From contig JBDNYM010000001.1 of assembly GCA_047722305.1 (NCBI GenBank), forward strand, positions 62,001 to 126,000: a stretch of 64,000 nucleotides of DNA, written 5' to 3'. The notes under the pieces were generated by a model. It saw nothing but the letters and a program-made list of their open reading frames with translations, made no database searches and was not told the origin of the DNA. The stretch is from JAKVJE01 sp047722305. Lineage in GTDB: Bacteria > Actinomycetota > Actinomycetes > Actinomycetales > Microbacteriaceae. The translations under genes were made by a program, and so were the position numbers. Of this stretch, positions 53,841-61,490 are shown one piece after another (position 1 is the first letter of the stretch; each line of letters begins with the position of its first letter).

Positions 53841-54296
53841 TCAGGACGGGGCTGAGGCAGCATCCGTCTTTACTTCCGGGTTTGGCACGATTCCAGTTCT
53901 CAGTTCGGCACGATTTTGCTTCCGAGTTCGGCGCACCCTGGACTGTTCCAATATCGTTTCGCTGGGTCCGAACCCGGACGCCGGCTCGAAGTACCGGTCC
54001 CGGTGCAGCTGACAGCGGGGGTTGAACCCGGCGGCGCAGCGCGGGCACGCCGTCGCGCCCAGGTATTCGGGTGCGGTCAGTTCCGCGCCGCACGCCCCGC
54101 ACATCGCCACGATCTCCGTGGTGTCGGCCGGCCAGCGGCGCGCGGGATGGCCGGCGCAGGCGTCGTGGCACTCCCGGCACGGGTAGTAGCGCCTGCAGCA
54201 GGGGAAGCGCAGGGCGACCACGTCGAGCGGGCCGTGCCAGTGCACGCAGCGGGTCTGGGCGTCGACCAGCAGGCCGAACACCGGCGGGCGGCTCAT
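53841..54296 (-). CDS. CHY zinc-finger protein with an extra C-terminal tail
   Basis: A 151-residue protein. Residues up to about 107 match the CHY zinc finger: CVHWHGPLDV, CCRRYYPCRECHDACAGH, CGACGAELTAPEY and CPRCAAGFNPRC, binding several zinc ions. The ~45-residue tail is not part of the domain and is encoded by about three degenerate 20-22 bp repeats around TTCGGCACGATT (53885-53932). The ATG overlaps the ecfT stop, so it is the last gene of the biotin-uptake operon. Function in that operon unknown. Confidence 0.85.
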   Translation of the reverse strand: MSRPPVFGLLVDAQTRCVHWHGPLDVVALRFPCCRRYYPCRECHDACAGHPARRWPADTTEIVAMCGACGAELTAPEYLGATACPRCAAGFNPRCQLHRDRYFEPASGFGPSETILEQSRVRRTRKQNRAELRTGIVPNPEVKTDAASAPS

Positions 54297-54889
54297 TCGA
54301 CGCCCCGCGCGGTCAGCGCGTCGGCCAGGTCGTCGGCGTACTTGAGGGTGAGGACGAGGACGGGCACGATCCACGCCCGCAGCCCGAACCCGCCGCCGCG
54401 CGCGGCCCGCGCCTCGCGCACCGTGCGCACGAAGCCCGACACGACCGGCACGGCCCCGATGGCCAGCGAGAGCGTCAGCGCGATGCGCTCCGGAGCGACT
54501 CCCGCATGCCGCAGCGGGCCGAGGACGGCGGTGATGGTCTCCAGCATGTCCGTGGTGCGGGTGGTGAGGGTCACGAGCGCGGCGACCGCCACCAGCAGGG
54601 CGATGCGGGCGCAGCCGATCAGGGCGTCCATCCACGGGAGGAACGGCAGCTGGGCGACGGCGACGAACACGATCAGCCAGCGGGCCATCCACAGCTGCCG
54701 CGCCAGCACGGCCGGCCCGAACCCGGCGACCGCGTAGGCGACCACGGTCACGGCTCCGAGGATGGCCGTGGCGCGAGGGTCTCGCCCGGACCCGGCCACC
54801 AGCGCGGCGATGACGATCAGGGCCAGCAGCTTCGTCCAGGCGGGCGCCCGGTGCAGCGGGCTGGCGCCGGCGCGGTAGAGGGGGATCAT
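54293..54889 (-). CDS. ecfT: Energy-coupling factor transporter T component (BioN type)
   Basis: A 198-residue CbiQ/EcfT membrane protein with about five hydrophobic segments. The two coupling-helix motifs with Ala-Arg-Gly character are visible as EARAARGGGFG and ALTARGVE. It links the ATPase to the substrate-binding S component in the membrane. The ATG at 54889 overlaps the ATPase stop (ATGA); a GTG two codons earlier is possible. Part of bioY-ecfA-ecfT. Confidence 0.9.
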   Translation of the reverse strand: MIPLYRAGASPLHRAPAWTKLLALIVIAALVAGSGRDPRATAILGAVTVVAYAVAGFGPAVLARQLWMARWLIVFVAVAQLPFLPWMDALIGCARIALLVAVAALVTLTTRTTDMLETITAVLGPLRHAGVAPERIALTLSLAIGAVPVVSGFVRTVREARAARGGGFGLRAWIVPVLVLTLKYADDLADALTARGVE

Positions 54890-55575
54890 GCGCACTCGCG
54901 CCGGTAGGCGGCGATGATGTCGCCCGGCGCCCCGGCGGCGACCAGGCGGCCGCCCTCGAAGCGGAGGGCGAGGTCGCAGCGGGCGGCGAGGTCGAGGTCG
55001 TGGGTGGCGACGATCAGCGGGCAGCCGATCCCGTCGATGAGCAGGTCGGCGATGCGGCGGCTGTTGGGCAGGTCGAGCATGGTGGTGGGCTCGTCGGCGA
55101 GCACCAGCTCAGGGTCGCGCACCAGCACCGCGGCGAGGGCCAGCAGCTGCTTCTGCCCGCCCGACAGGCTGTGCGCCGGGGTGCCGGCGAGGTCGGCGAG
55201 CCCGTAGGCGTCGAGCTGGGCGCGCACCCGGTCGGCGGCCGCATCTTTGGACAGCCCCAGGCCGCGCAGCGAGAATGCGACGTCCTCCTGCACCGTCGGC
55301 ATCACGATCTGGGTGTCGGGGTCGGTGAACACGAACCCGACCCGGCGATGCACCTTCCGCGCGTCGCGCACCGGATCGAGCCCCAGCACCCGCACCCGGC
55401 CGGAGACGGCGGGGCGCGGCAGCAGCCCGTCCAGCAGTCGCAGCAGCGTCGACTTGCCGGAGCCGTTCGCGCCCACGACGGCGATCCGGTCGGCGTCGAG
55501 ACGCGCGGTCACCTGGTGCAGGACGGGGGTGCCGTCGAGGTCGACGCCGGCCCTGTCGAGCTCGATGCGGCTCAT
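54886..55575 (-). CDS. ecfA: Energy-coupling factor transporter ATPase (BioM type)
   Basis: A 229-residue ABC ATPase: Walker A GANGSGKST, Q-loop FVFTDPDTQI (the Asp/Gln pattern of ECF ATPases), signature LSGGQKQ, Walker B LVLADEPTTMLD and switch ATHDLDL. Only one ATPase gene is present, so a homodimer is expected, as in BioMNY-type transporters. The ATG overlaps the bioY stop. It powers biotin uptake with BioY and the T component. Confidence 0.92.
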   Translation of the reverse strand: MSRIELDRAGVDLDGTPVLHQVTARLDADRIAVVGANGSGKSTLLRLLDGLLPRPAVSGRVRVLGLDPVRDARKVHRRVGFVFTDPDTQIVMPTVQEDVAFSLRGLGLSKDAAADRVRAQLDAYGLADLAGTPAHSLSGGQKQLLALAAVLVRDPELVLADEPTTMLDLPNSRRIADLLIDGIGCPLIVATHDLDLAARCDLALRFEGGRLVAAGAPGDIIAAYRRECA

Positions 55576-56168
55576 GCCCGGCGCGGGCCGCGCAGCGAGG
55601 CCGGGAATGCGGCCGGGTACGCACGCCACAGGGCGACCGTGACGGCGGTGGCGATGGCCGCCTTCGCGATGTCGCCCGGGATGAAGACGAGCGCCGAGAG
55701 GGCCGCTTTCGCCAGCGGCAGGCCGAGCACGACGGCAGTGCCGGGGACGCCGAACAGGTAGATCACGAGGATGCCGCCCATCAGGCAGGCGAGCCCGGTG
55801 CGCCACCACGTCGGCCGGGAGCCGCCGCGGGCGATGGAGCCATGGGCGATGGCGCCGATCACGACCGCCCCCGGAATCCAGCCGTAGAGGTACCCGGCGG
55901 TGGGACCGACGAACGCGGCCGCGCCTCCCGCGCCGCCGCTGAGCACCGGCAGCCCGATCAGGGCGAGCAGCAGCACCACCAGCACCGCGGCCGCGCCGCG
56001 CCAGGGGCCGAGGACGGTGCCCGCCAGCATGACGGCCAGCGTCTGCAGCGTGATCGGCACGCCGCCCGGGATGGGGATGGAGCCGACCACGCCGAACACG
56101 ATGATGAGGGCGGCGAAGATGGCGATGCGGGCGAGATCGCGGTTGTCGAAGCGCGGGCGTGCGCTCAT
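55572..56168 (-). CDS. bioY: Biotin ECF transporter S component BioY
   Basis: A 198-residue membrane protein with about six segments and the BioY pattern: GSIPIPGGVPITLQTLAVM, GPWRGA, FVGPTAGYLYG (substrate loop) and FIPGDIAKAAIA. It binds biotin and delivers it to the EcfA-EcfT module encoded by the next two genes. GGAAGGA lies about 8 nt before the ATG. The promoter region is shared with the divergent bioQ-like gene and overlaps its operator. Confidence 0.93.
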   Translation of the reverse strand: MSARPRFDNRDLARIAIFAALIIVFGVVGSIPIPGGVPITLQTLAVMLAGTVLGPWRGAAAVLVVLLLALIGLPVLSGGAGGAAAFVGPTAGYLYGWIPGAVVIGAIAHGSIARGGSRPTWWRTGLACLMGGILVIYLFGVPGTAVVLGLPLAKAALSALVFIPGDIAKAAIATAVTVALWRAYPAAFPASLRGPRRA

Positions 56169-56247
56169 GGCGGGGGTCCTTCCGTGGTGCGGGTGGTGGT
56201 GCGGGCGGCCGACTGGTTGGGTGGTCGGTGTTGTGCTGAAGCCTAGC

Positions 56248-56275
56248 AGAACACTGTTCACGTGAACGGTGTTCT
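56248..56275. promoter_or_regulatory. Double BioQ-type operator between bioY and the TetR gene
   Basis: A 28-bp near-perfect palindrome (13 of 14 pairs) made of two GAAC-N3-GTTC elements, 56249-56259 and 56264-56274, spaced 15 bp. The known BioQ box has the form TGAAC-N3-GTTAC. A candidate bioY -10 box (TAGGCT on the minus strand, 56245-56240) and the bioQ -10 box (TAGACT, 56295-56300) lie on either side, so one bound repressor could control both genes. Confidence 0.75.
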
Positions 56276-56307
56276 GGCGGCGGCGGCGGACGGATAGACT
56301 GCGGTAC

Positions 56308-56916
56308 ATGCCCAGTGACCCTGACCAGCGCAGTGCGTCTGAACGGCGCGGGGCTTCCGGCCAGCCGTCCCGGGTGCGACACGACCGCGACGATGTGGTC
56401 GCCGCCGCCCTCGGCCTGCTCGATCAGGTCGGGCTGCCCGACCTCACCATGCGCCGCCTCGCCGCCGCCCTCGGCGTGCAGCCGAGCGCCCTCTACCGCC
56501 ATTTCGCGAGCAAGCAGGCGCTGCTGGCGGCGCTCGCCGACCGCATCACCGCGGAGGACGGGGCTGCTGCCGCCAGCGCCGCCCCCGCCGCCGCGGCCGC
56601 GCGACTGCGCACCGAGCTGCTCGCCCACCGCGACGGGGCGGAGGTGGTGGCCAGCACGTTCGCGCTCGGGCTCGGCGACGGTACCGCCCTCGACCGGCTG
56701 ACCACGGCTTTCCGGGGCGCCGGCCTACCGCAGGATCAGGCCGCGGGGGCGGCCGCGACCCTGCTGCACTTCGTGCTCGGCAGCGTGCAGTTGGAGCAGC
56801 AGCGCCGCCAGGCGGCGGAGCTCGGCATTTCGGTCGCGCCCGAGCCGCCCGGCGGGTTCGGGCTGGGCGTCGACCTCATCGTCCGCGGGGCCCGGACCCC
56901 AGCACCGTCGCAATGA
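56308..56916 (+). CDS. bioQ: TetR-family regulator, probable biotin regulator BioQ
   Basis: A 202-residue repressor. The HTH (DLTMRRLAAALGVQPSALYR, about residues 46-65, then HFASKQALL) is followed by a C-terminal dimerisation domain. The position divergent from bioY and the double GAAC-N3-GTTC operator point to BioQ, known from Corynebacterium and Mycobacterium. TAGACT ends 7 nt before the ATG, so the mRNA is probably leaderless. The natural C-terminus seems to have been replaced: after the 62-bp insertion the frame VDLIVRGARTLAGPGR is still intact downstream at 56931-56981. Confidence 0.8.
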   Translation: MPSDPDQRSASERRGASGQPSRVRHDRDDVVAAALGLLDQVGLPDLTMRRLAAALGVQPSALYRHFASKQALLAALADRITAEDGAAAASAAPAAAAARLRTELLAHRDGAEVVASTFALGLGDGTALDRLTTAFRGAGLPQDQAAGAAATLLHFVLGSVQLEQQRRQAAELGISVAPEPPGGFGLGVDLIVRGARTPAPSQ

Positions 56917-56959
56917 CCACCCCGAGAGCCGTCGACCTCATCGTCCGCGGGGCCCGGAC
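56868..56959 (+). repeat. 30-bp direct repeat flanking a 32-bp insert at the bioQ 3' end
   Basis: Positions 56868-56897 and 56930-56959 are identical (30 bp). The 32 bp between them (56898-56929) do not belong to the gene: removing one repeat and the insert restores a longer C-terminus ending at the TGA near 56980. Period 62 bp. See the findings for comparison with 59376-59464. Confidence 0.85.
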
Positions 56960-56998
56960 ACTGGCCGGGCCGGGGCGCTGAGTCGGCGGGCACTGGGC

Positions 56999-57463
56999 TC
57001 AATGCGGCGAGTTGAGCCCGACGATCAGGAACATCACCAGTGCCGCTGCAGTGAGCCCGCCGAGCACGATGGCCGCAATCGCCAGCCACTTCAGGCCGTA
57101 TTTGCGAGACAGGATCGCAGCCGCAGTACTCATCATGGCGGGAATGAGACTCACGCTGCCCAGCAGGAGGAGCAGAAGAACAGCCCCCAGCTGCCCCATG
57201 TTCTCTGTACTGGAGTTGTACGTGTACGGGAGCGCCTGGTCGCCGATGCAGAATATGACGACCGCCAATGCGAGCGGAGCCCATCCCAGCGCCAATGAGA
57301 ACCCCAGCAGGACCTTGTTCGTCCCTCTTGGCTGCGGGGCTGGCCCCATCCGCTGCTGCGGAAGCGGACTCGTAAAGCTCGTCCAGGCCTGCCCGTCCCA
57401 CCAGCGGAGTTGCCCCTGGCCATCGGGGTACCAACCGGCAGGCGTGAATGTCTCGTTGGGCAT
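56999..57463 (-). CDS. DUF2510 membrane protein
   Basis: A 154-residue protein. The N-terminal DUF2510 domain (PAGWYPDGQGQLRWWDGQAW) is followed by a linker and three hydrophobic segments, the second of which is very Leu-rich. DUF2510 is a short actinobacterial membrane-protein domain of unknown role. It ends 10 nt before the stop side of the mannosyltransferase strand unit and is co-oriented with it, starting just after that gene, so the two may be co-transcribed. Confidence 0.85.
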   Translation of the reverse strand: MPNETFTPAGWYPDGQGQLRWWDGQAWTSFTSPLPQQRMGPAPQPRGTNKVLLGFSLALGWAPLALAVVIFCIGDQALPYTYNSSTENMGQLGAVLLLLLLGSVSLIPAMMSTAAAILSRKYGLKWLAIAAIVLGGLTAAALVMFLIVGLNSPH

Positions 57464-57473
57464 CGTTTCCTCC

Positions 57474-59069
57474 TCAGTGCCAGCTCCACGGGAACCACGA
57501 ATGCGCGGCCCAGTTCAGGTACGGCAGCCGGATGCCCGTCCACAGCGGCCAGAAGAACACCGACACCAGCAGCACCAGGCCTAGCCCCACGGCGACGATG
57601 ACCGTCCGCTGGCGCGGCGACGGCCGCATCCTCCGTTCTGGTGCCCCTGGTGCCCCTGGTGCCTCCGGCCATGCCGGCGACAGGAACCGCTTGATCACCA
57701 GTACCAGGGCCATCACGTAGAACGGCTGCCAGGCGACCGCGTAGAACATGAACATCGTGCGCTGGAAGTACAGGAACCATGGCAGCCAGCCGGCCGCAAC
57801 CCCCAGCAGGATCAGGCCCGCCGTGCGGTCGTGCCGCCGGATGAGCCAGTAGACGAGGATGCCGACCGCGATCTGCGACCCCCACCACAGCAGCGGGTTG
57901 GGGATGGCGCTGATGGTGGTGACACAGCCGCCGCCGGCGTGGCAGCCGTCGTGTCCGTTCGCGTCCAGCACCCGGTAGAAGAGGGTGGGCCGCCACAGCG
58001 CCGGCCACATCAGCGGGTTCGACGCCCAGTCGTGGGGCGTGGTCAGGGTGGCCGAGAACTGGTACATCTGCCGGTGGTAGTCGAGCAGCCCTGCGAACAC
58101 CCGCTGGATGGGCCCCGCTCCGGGCAGCGCATAGTTGCGGTCGAATCCGCCGCGGGTCACCAGCCACCCCGTCCACGTCGCGAGGTAGGCGATCGCCGCC
58201 GGGAGCACCATCACGGCCGCATTCCAGGCGCCCTGTACCAGCGCCTGCCCGGCTACCAGCGCCGGCCTGCCGCCGGCCCGGTGCCCATCCCCGGCACGAC
58301 GGCGCCAGTCGGCGGCCACCGTGTACAGCCCGAAGAAGGCCAGGAACCAGACGCCGCTCCACTTCACGCCGGTGGCGGCGCCCAGGCTCACCCCTGCCAG
58401 CAGCAGCCAGGGGCGGCGCCAGTGCACCCAGCGTCCTGGGTGCGCCTCCAACCAGGCCGCGTGCCGGTCGCGGTCGATCAGCAGCGCCCAGAACGCGACC
58501 AGCACCAGCGGGGCGATGAACACGTCCAGCAGGGCGGTGCGACCCATCACGATCGAGAGGCCGTCGATGGCCAGCAGCGCGCCGGCCAGGCAGCCGAGGA
58601 CGTTCGAGCGCAGCAGCCGCCGAGTGACGAGGACCAGCAGCAGGACGGTCAGCGTGCTGGCCACCCCCGCCGCGAACCGCCAGGCGAAGCTCGACTCCGC
58701 GCCGCCGGCCAGGTGCATCCCCAGGCCGATCAGCCACTTGCCCAGCGGCGGATGCGCGATGAACTCGCCATCGGGCGTGAACACGTTCACATGCCCGGCC
58801 ACGAAGCGCGGGTCGGAACCCATCGGCCAGGTGCCCTCGTAGCCGAGGTGCCACAGGCTCCAGGCGTCCTTGACGTAGTAGGTCTCGTCGAAGACCAGCG
58901 TGTGGGGATGCCCGGCGCCCGGGAAGCGCAGCGCCGCCGCCAGCAGCGTCACCAGCGTGGGACCCAGCCACCGCCACAGCGGCAGCCGGTCGACCGCGGC
59001 CAGCGAGAGCCACCCGCGCTCGCGGGCGTGCCGGGGAACGGCCGGGGTCTGGGCAGTCACGCGGCCCAT
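57474..59069 (-). CDS. pmt: Dolichyl-phosphate-mannose-type protein mannosyltransferase (Pmt)
   Basis: A 531-residue GT39 membrane enzyme with about ten segments that moves mannose from polyprenyl-phosphate-mannose to secreted proteins. The catalytic FDETYYVKD motif (about residues 58-66) is in the first extracytoplasmic loop, followed by HPPLGKWLIGLG. The C-terminal PMT_4TMC region ends with GIRLPYLNW. It corresponds to the actinobacterial Rv1002c-type enzyme. The ATG at 59069 is accepted; a GTG three codons later is an alternative. Confidence 0.9.
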   Translation of the reverse strand: MGRVTAQTPAVPRHARERGWLSLAAVDRLPLWRWLGPTLVTLLAAALRFPGAGHPHTLVFDETYYVKDAWSLWHLGYEGTWPMGSDPRFVAGHVNVFTPDGEFIAHPPLGKWLIGLGMHLAGGAESSFAWRFAAGVASTLTVLLLVLVTRRLLRSNVLGCLAGALLAIDGLSIVMGRTALLDVFIAPLVLVAFWALLIDRDRHAAWLEAHPGRWVHWRRPWLLLAGVSLGAATGVKWSGVWFLAFFGLYTVAADWRRRAGDGHRAGGRPALVAGQALVQGAWNAAVMVLPAAIAYLATWTGWLVTRGGFDRNYALPGAGPIQRVFAGLLDYHRQMYQFSATLTTPHDWASNPLMWPALWRPTLFYRVLDANGHDGCHAGGGCVTTISAIPNPLLWWGSQIAVGILVYWLIRRHDRTAGLILLGVAAGWLPWFLYFQRTMFMFYAVAWQPFYVMALVLVIKRFLSPAWPEAPGAPGAPERRMRPSPRQRTVIVAVGLGLVLLVSVFFWPLWTGIRLPYLNWAAHSWFPWSWH

Positions 59070-59290
59070 TGTATGGGCGGGCGGTGGCGGCGGCCGGGGC
59101 GCCGGCGGCAGGCCGCCGGCGGTTCCGCCGGGCCGGGCCGTTCCGGCTATCGCGACCGGCGGCAGGGCCCGCGGCGGGGCCCGGCGGCGGAGGACGCCTC
59201 GGCCCCGTATCGTGGTCCGGGACGAGGCCGGGCCGTGCGGCCGCTGCCGAGCGGATCCGGCCGGGGCATGGTGTTGAGAAGGGGCAGGGC

Positions 59291-60089
59291 ATGGAACTGC
59301 AGGGAACGTTCAACTTTCGGGACCTGGGCGGCCTGCCGGTCCGCGGCGGCAAGGAGATCGCCCAGGAGACGCTGTTCCGCTCCGATTCGCTCGCGGGCCT
59401 GACTTCCAGCACTGCGAGCGCCAGCAACTCGGGCCCTCCGCTCCGATTCGCTCGCGGGCCTGACCCCCGCCGGCGAGGCCGCGCTGCAGGCGAGCCCGAT
59501 CGACACGGTGGTCGACCTGCGGCTCCCGGCCGAACGCGCCCGCCAGGCGGATCGGCTGCCCGCCGACAGCGACATCCGACTGGTGCCGTTGGCGGTGTCG
59601 CAGGGGGCGTTCGCCGCACCCGCCGCCGGCGGCCTGGCCGCGATCCTGGCCGACCTGCCCCCGCTCGGTGATCTCTACATCGACATGCTGCAGAGCAGCG
59701 CCGCCGTCTTCGTGTCCCTGGCCCGCCTGGTCGCCGCCGGCGATCGCGTGCTCTTCCACTGCGCCGCCGGGAAAGACCGCACCGGCGTCTCGGCCGCGCT
59801 GATCCTCGACACGGTCGGCGTGAACCGCGCCGACATCGAAAACGACTACGCCGTGACCGAGCAGAACCTCGCCGGGATCTGGACGGAGCGCATGATGGCC
59901 AACCTGATCGCCCTGGGGGTGCCCGACTCGGCCCGGATCCGCGCCCTGGTCTCGTCCTCCCCGCGCCCGGCCATCCGCGGGGCGCTCGCCTGGGTGGACG
60001 ACCAGTACGGGTCCAGTGCGGCCTACCTGGCCTCCGGCGGGCTCGCCGATGACGAAATCGGGGCCCTCCGCGACGTCCTGGTTGCCTGA
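59291..60089 (+). pseudogene. Tyrosine-protein phosphatase gene disrupted by a 61-bp repeat-insert unit
   Basis: The gene starts NFRDLGGLPVRGG and ends with an intact active site HCAAGKDRTG (Cys, Arg), as in DUF4246-like/PTP-type tyrosine phosphatases of actinobacteria. At 59376-59464 a 28-bp stretch is duplicated around 33 foreign bases, shifting the frame by one. Deleting 61 bp gives one continuous 245-residue protein (SDSLAGLTPAGEAALQ across the join). The rest of the gene shows no other damage, so the event is recent. Confidence 0.85.
59376..59464 (+). repeat. 28-bp direct repeat flanking a 33-bp insert in the phosphatase gene
   Basis: Positions 59376-59403 and 59437-59464 are identical (28 bp), separated by 33 bp (59404-59436) that do not belong to the gene. 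The period is 61 bp, equal to a type I-E CRISPR repeat-spacer unit. Confidence 0.9.
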
Positions 60090-60211
60090 CCGAGGGGTCG
60101 GGGCGGGCGGAACCGCGGCCGCCGGCGTGGGCTTCGGACCGGCGGCGGACTTTCCCCTTGCCGATCCGCGGCGGGCGGGGACGTCCGGAATGCCCCCAGT
60201 AGGATGAGCGC

Positions 60212-61015
60212 GTGATCATCCTCGTCGGCACGCCGATCGGCAACCTCGCCGACGCCTCCCCGCGGGTGCGCGAGACGCTGGCCCGAGCCACCGTCCTCGT
60301 CGTCGAAGACACCCGGGTCGCCCGCAAACTGCTCGACGGGCTCGGACTCGCCGATGCGCATCCCCGATTCGTGGTCATGCACGACCACAACGAGCGGTCC
60401 CGCACCGCTGAGCTCGTCGAACTGGCGCGCACCGAGGACGTCGCGGTCGCCACCGACGCCGGCATGCCCACCGTCTCCGACCCCGGCTACCGGCTCGTGG
60501 CCGCCGCCGCGGCCGCCGGGGTGCCCGTGACCGCCGTGCCCGGGCCGACCGCGGTCGCCACCGCGCTCGCCGTCTCCGGGCTGCCCACCGGCCGCTTCTG
60601 CTTCGAGGGGTTCCCGCCCCGGAAGGCCGGCGACCTGCGCCGCCGTCTGGCCGAGCTCGTCGCCGAGCCCCGCACCCTGGTCTTCTACGAGTCGCCGAAG
60701 CGGGTGGTGGCCACCCTGCGCACGATGGCCGAGGTGCTGGGTCCGCGCCCGGCGGCCGTGGCCCGGGAGCTCACCAAGCTGCACGAGGAGGTCAGGCGCG
60801 GCACCCTGGCCGAGCTCGCTGACTGGGACGACCCGCGCGGCGAGATCGTGATCGTGATCGCCGGCGCCGAGGCCGCCCCCGCCCCATTCGAACCCGCCGT
60901 CGCCGAGGTGCGCGAGCTGATCGCGCTCGGCGTGCGCACCCGCGACGCCTGCCGGCACGTCGCCGCCCGCACCGGCCTGTCGGCCAATGCCCTCTACGGC
61001 CTCGTGCAGGGCTGA
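60212..61015 (+). CDS. rsmI: 16S rRNA (cytidine(1402)-2'-O)-methyltransferase
   Basis: A 267-residue SAM-dependent enzyme that 2'-O-methylates C1402 in the ribosomal P site. Motifs: VGTPIGNLADAS at the N-terminus, EDTRVARKLL, ATDAGMPTVSDPG, and FEGFPPRK. The GTG start at 60212 lies 6 nt after a TAGGAT -10 box with no ribosome site between them, indicating a leaderless mRNA. It precedes panD and metG on the same strand. Confidence 0.93.
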   Translation: MIILVGTPIGNLADASPRVRETLARATVLVVEDTRVARKLLDGLGLADAHPRFVVMHDHNERSRTAELVELARTEDVAVATDAGMPTVSDPGYRLVAAAAAAGVPVTAVPGPTAVATALAVSGLPTGRFCFEGFPPRKAGDLRRRLAELVAEPRTLVFYESPKRVVATLRTMAEVLGPRPAAVARELTKLHEEVRRGTLAELADWDDPRGEIVIVIAGAEAAPAPFEPAVAEVRELIALGVRTRDACRHVAARTGLSANALYGLVQG

Positions 61016-61048
61016 GCTGAGGGCCGGGGCCGGCGTACCATGTCCGGC

Positions 61049-61480
61049 GTGCTGATCAGTTTCCTGTATTCCAAGATCCACCGCGCCACGGTGACCGACG
61101 CCGACCTCGACTACGTGGGATCGATCACCATCGACCGCACGCTCATGGACGGGGCCCGGCTGGTGGCCGGGCAGCGGGTGCAGATCGCGGACGTCGACAC
61201 CGGCGCCCGGCTGGACACCTACGTCATCCCCGGCGAGCCCGGGTCGGGCGTCATCGGGATGAACGGGGCCGCGGCCCGGCTCGTGCACGTCGGCGACGTG
61301 GTCATCATCATGAGCTACGCGCAGGGGAGCGTGGACGAGGCCCGCGCCTGGCAGCCCGCGGTTGTGCACGTGGACGCGCGCAATCGCCCCATCCGGCTGG
61401 GCCACGACCCCGCCGAGCCGCCCACCGCCGATCTGCAACGTCCGCCACACAGCGAGCCCGCGGCCGCCGGGCGCCGATAG
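61049..61480 (+). CDS. panD: Aspartate 1-decarboxylase
   Basis: A 143-residue pyruvoyl-dependent enzyme that makes beta-alanine for pantothenate and CoA. The self-cleavage site Gly24-Ser25 lies in DYVGSITID, followed by NGAAARL. With the GTG at 61049 the cleaved bond falls at 24-25, exactly as in the E. coli enzyme, and a TACCAT -10 box ends 7 nt upstream; the ATG at 61040 would move both. C-terminal ~25 residues are a non-conserved extension. Confidence 0.92.
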   Translation: MLISFLYSKIHRATVTDADLDYVGSITIDRTLMDGARLVAGQRVQIADVDTGARLDTYVIPGEPGSGVIGMNGAAARLVHVGDVVIIMSYAQGSVDEARAWQPAVVHVDARNRPIRLGHDPAEPPTADLQRPPHSEPAAAGRR

Positions 61481-61490
61481 GATGGCGGGT

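Noticed and set aside
56868..59464. A conventional CRISPR array
   Set aside because: Each site has only two repeat copies, the repeats are host gene sequence and differ between sites; there is no leader and no cas gene, so it is reported only as a possible scar of off-target integration.
57151..60471. A 1106-codon open frame on the minus strand
   Set aside because: It runs in another frame across pmt and antisense to the phosphatase and rsmI; Arg/Pro-rich composition shows no family.
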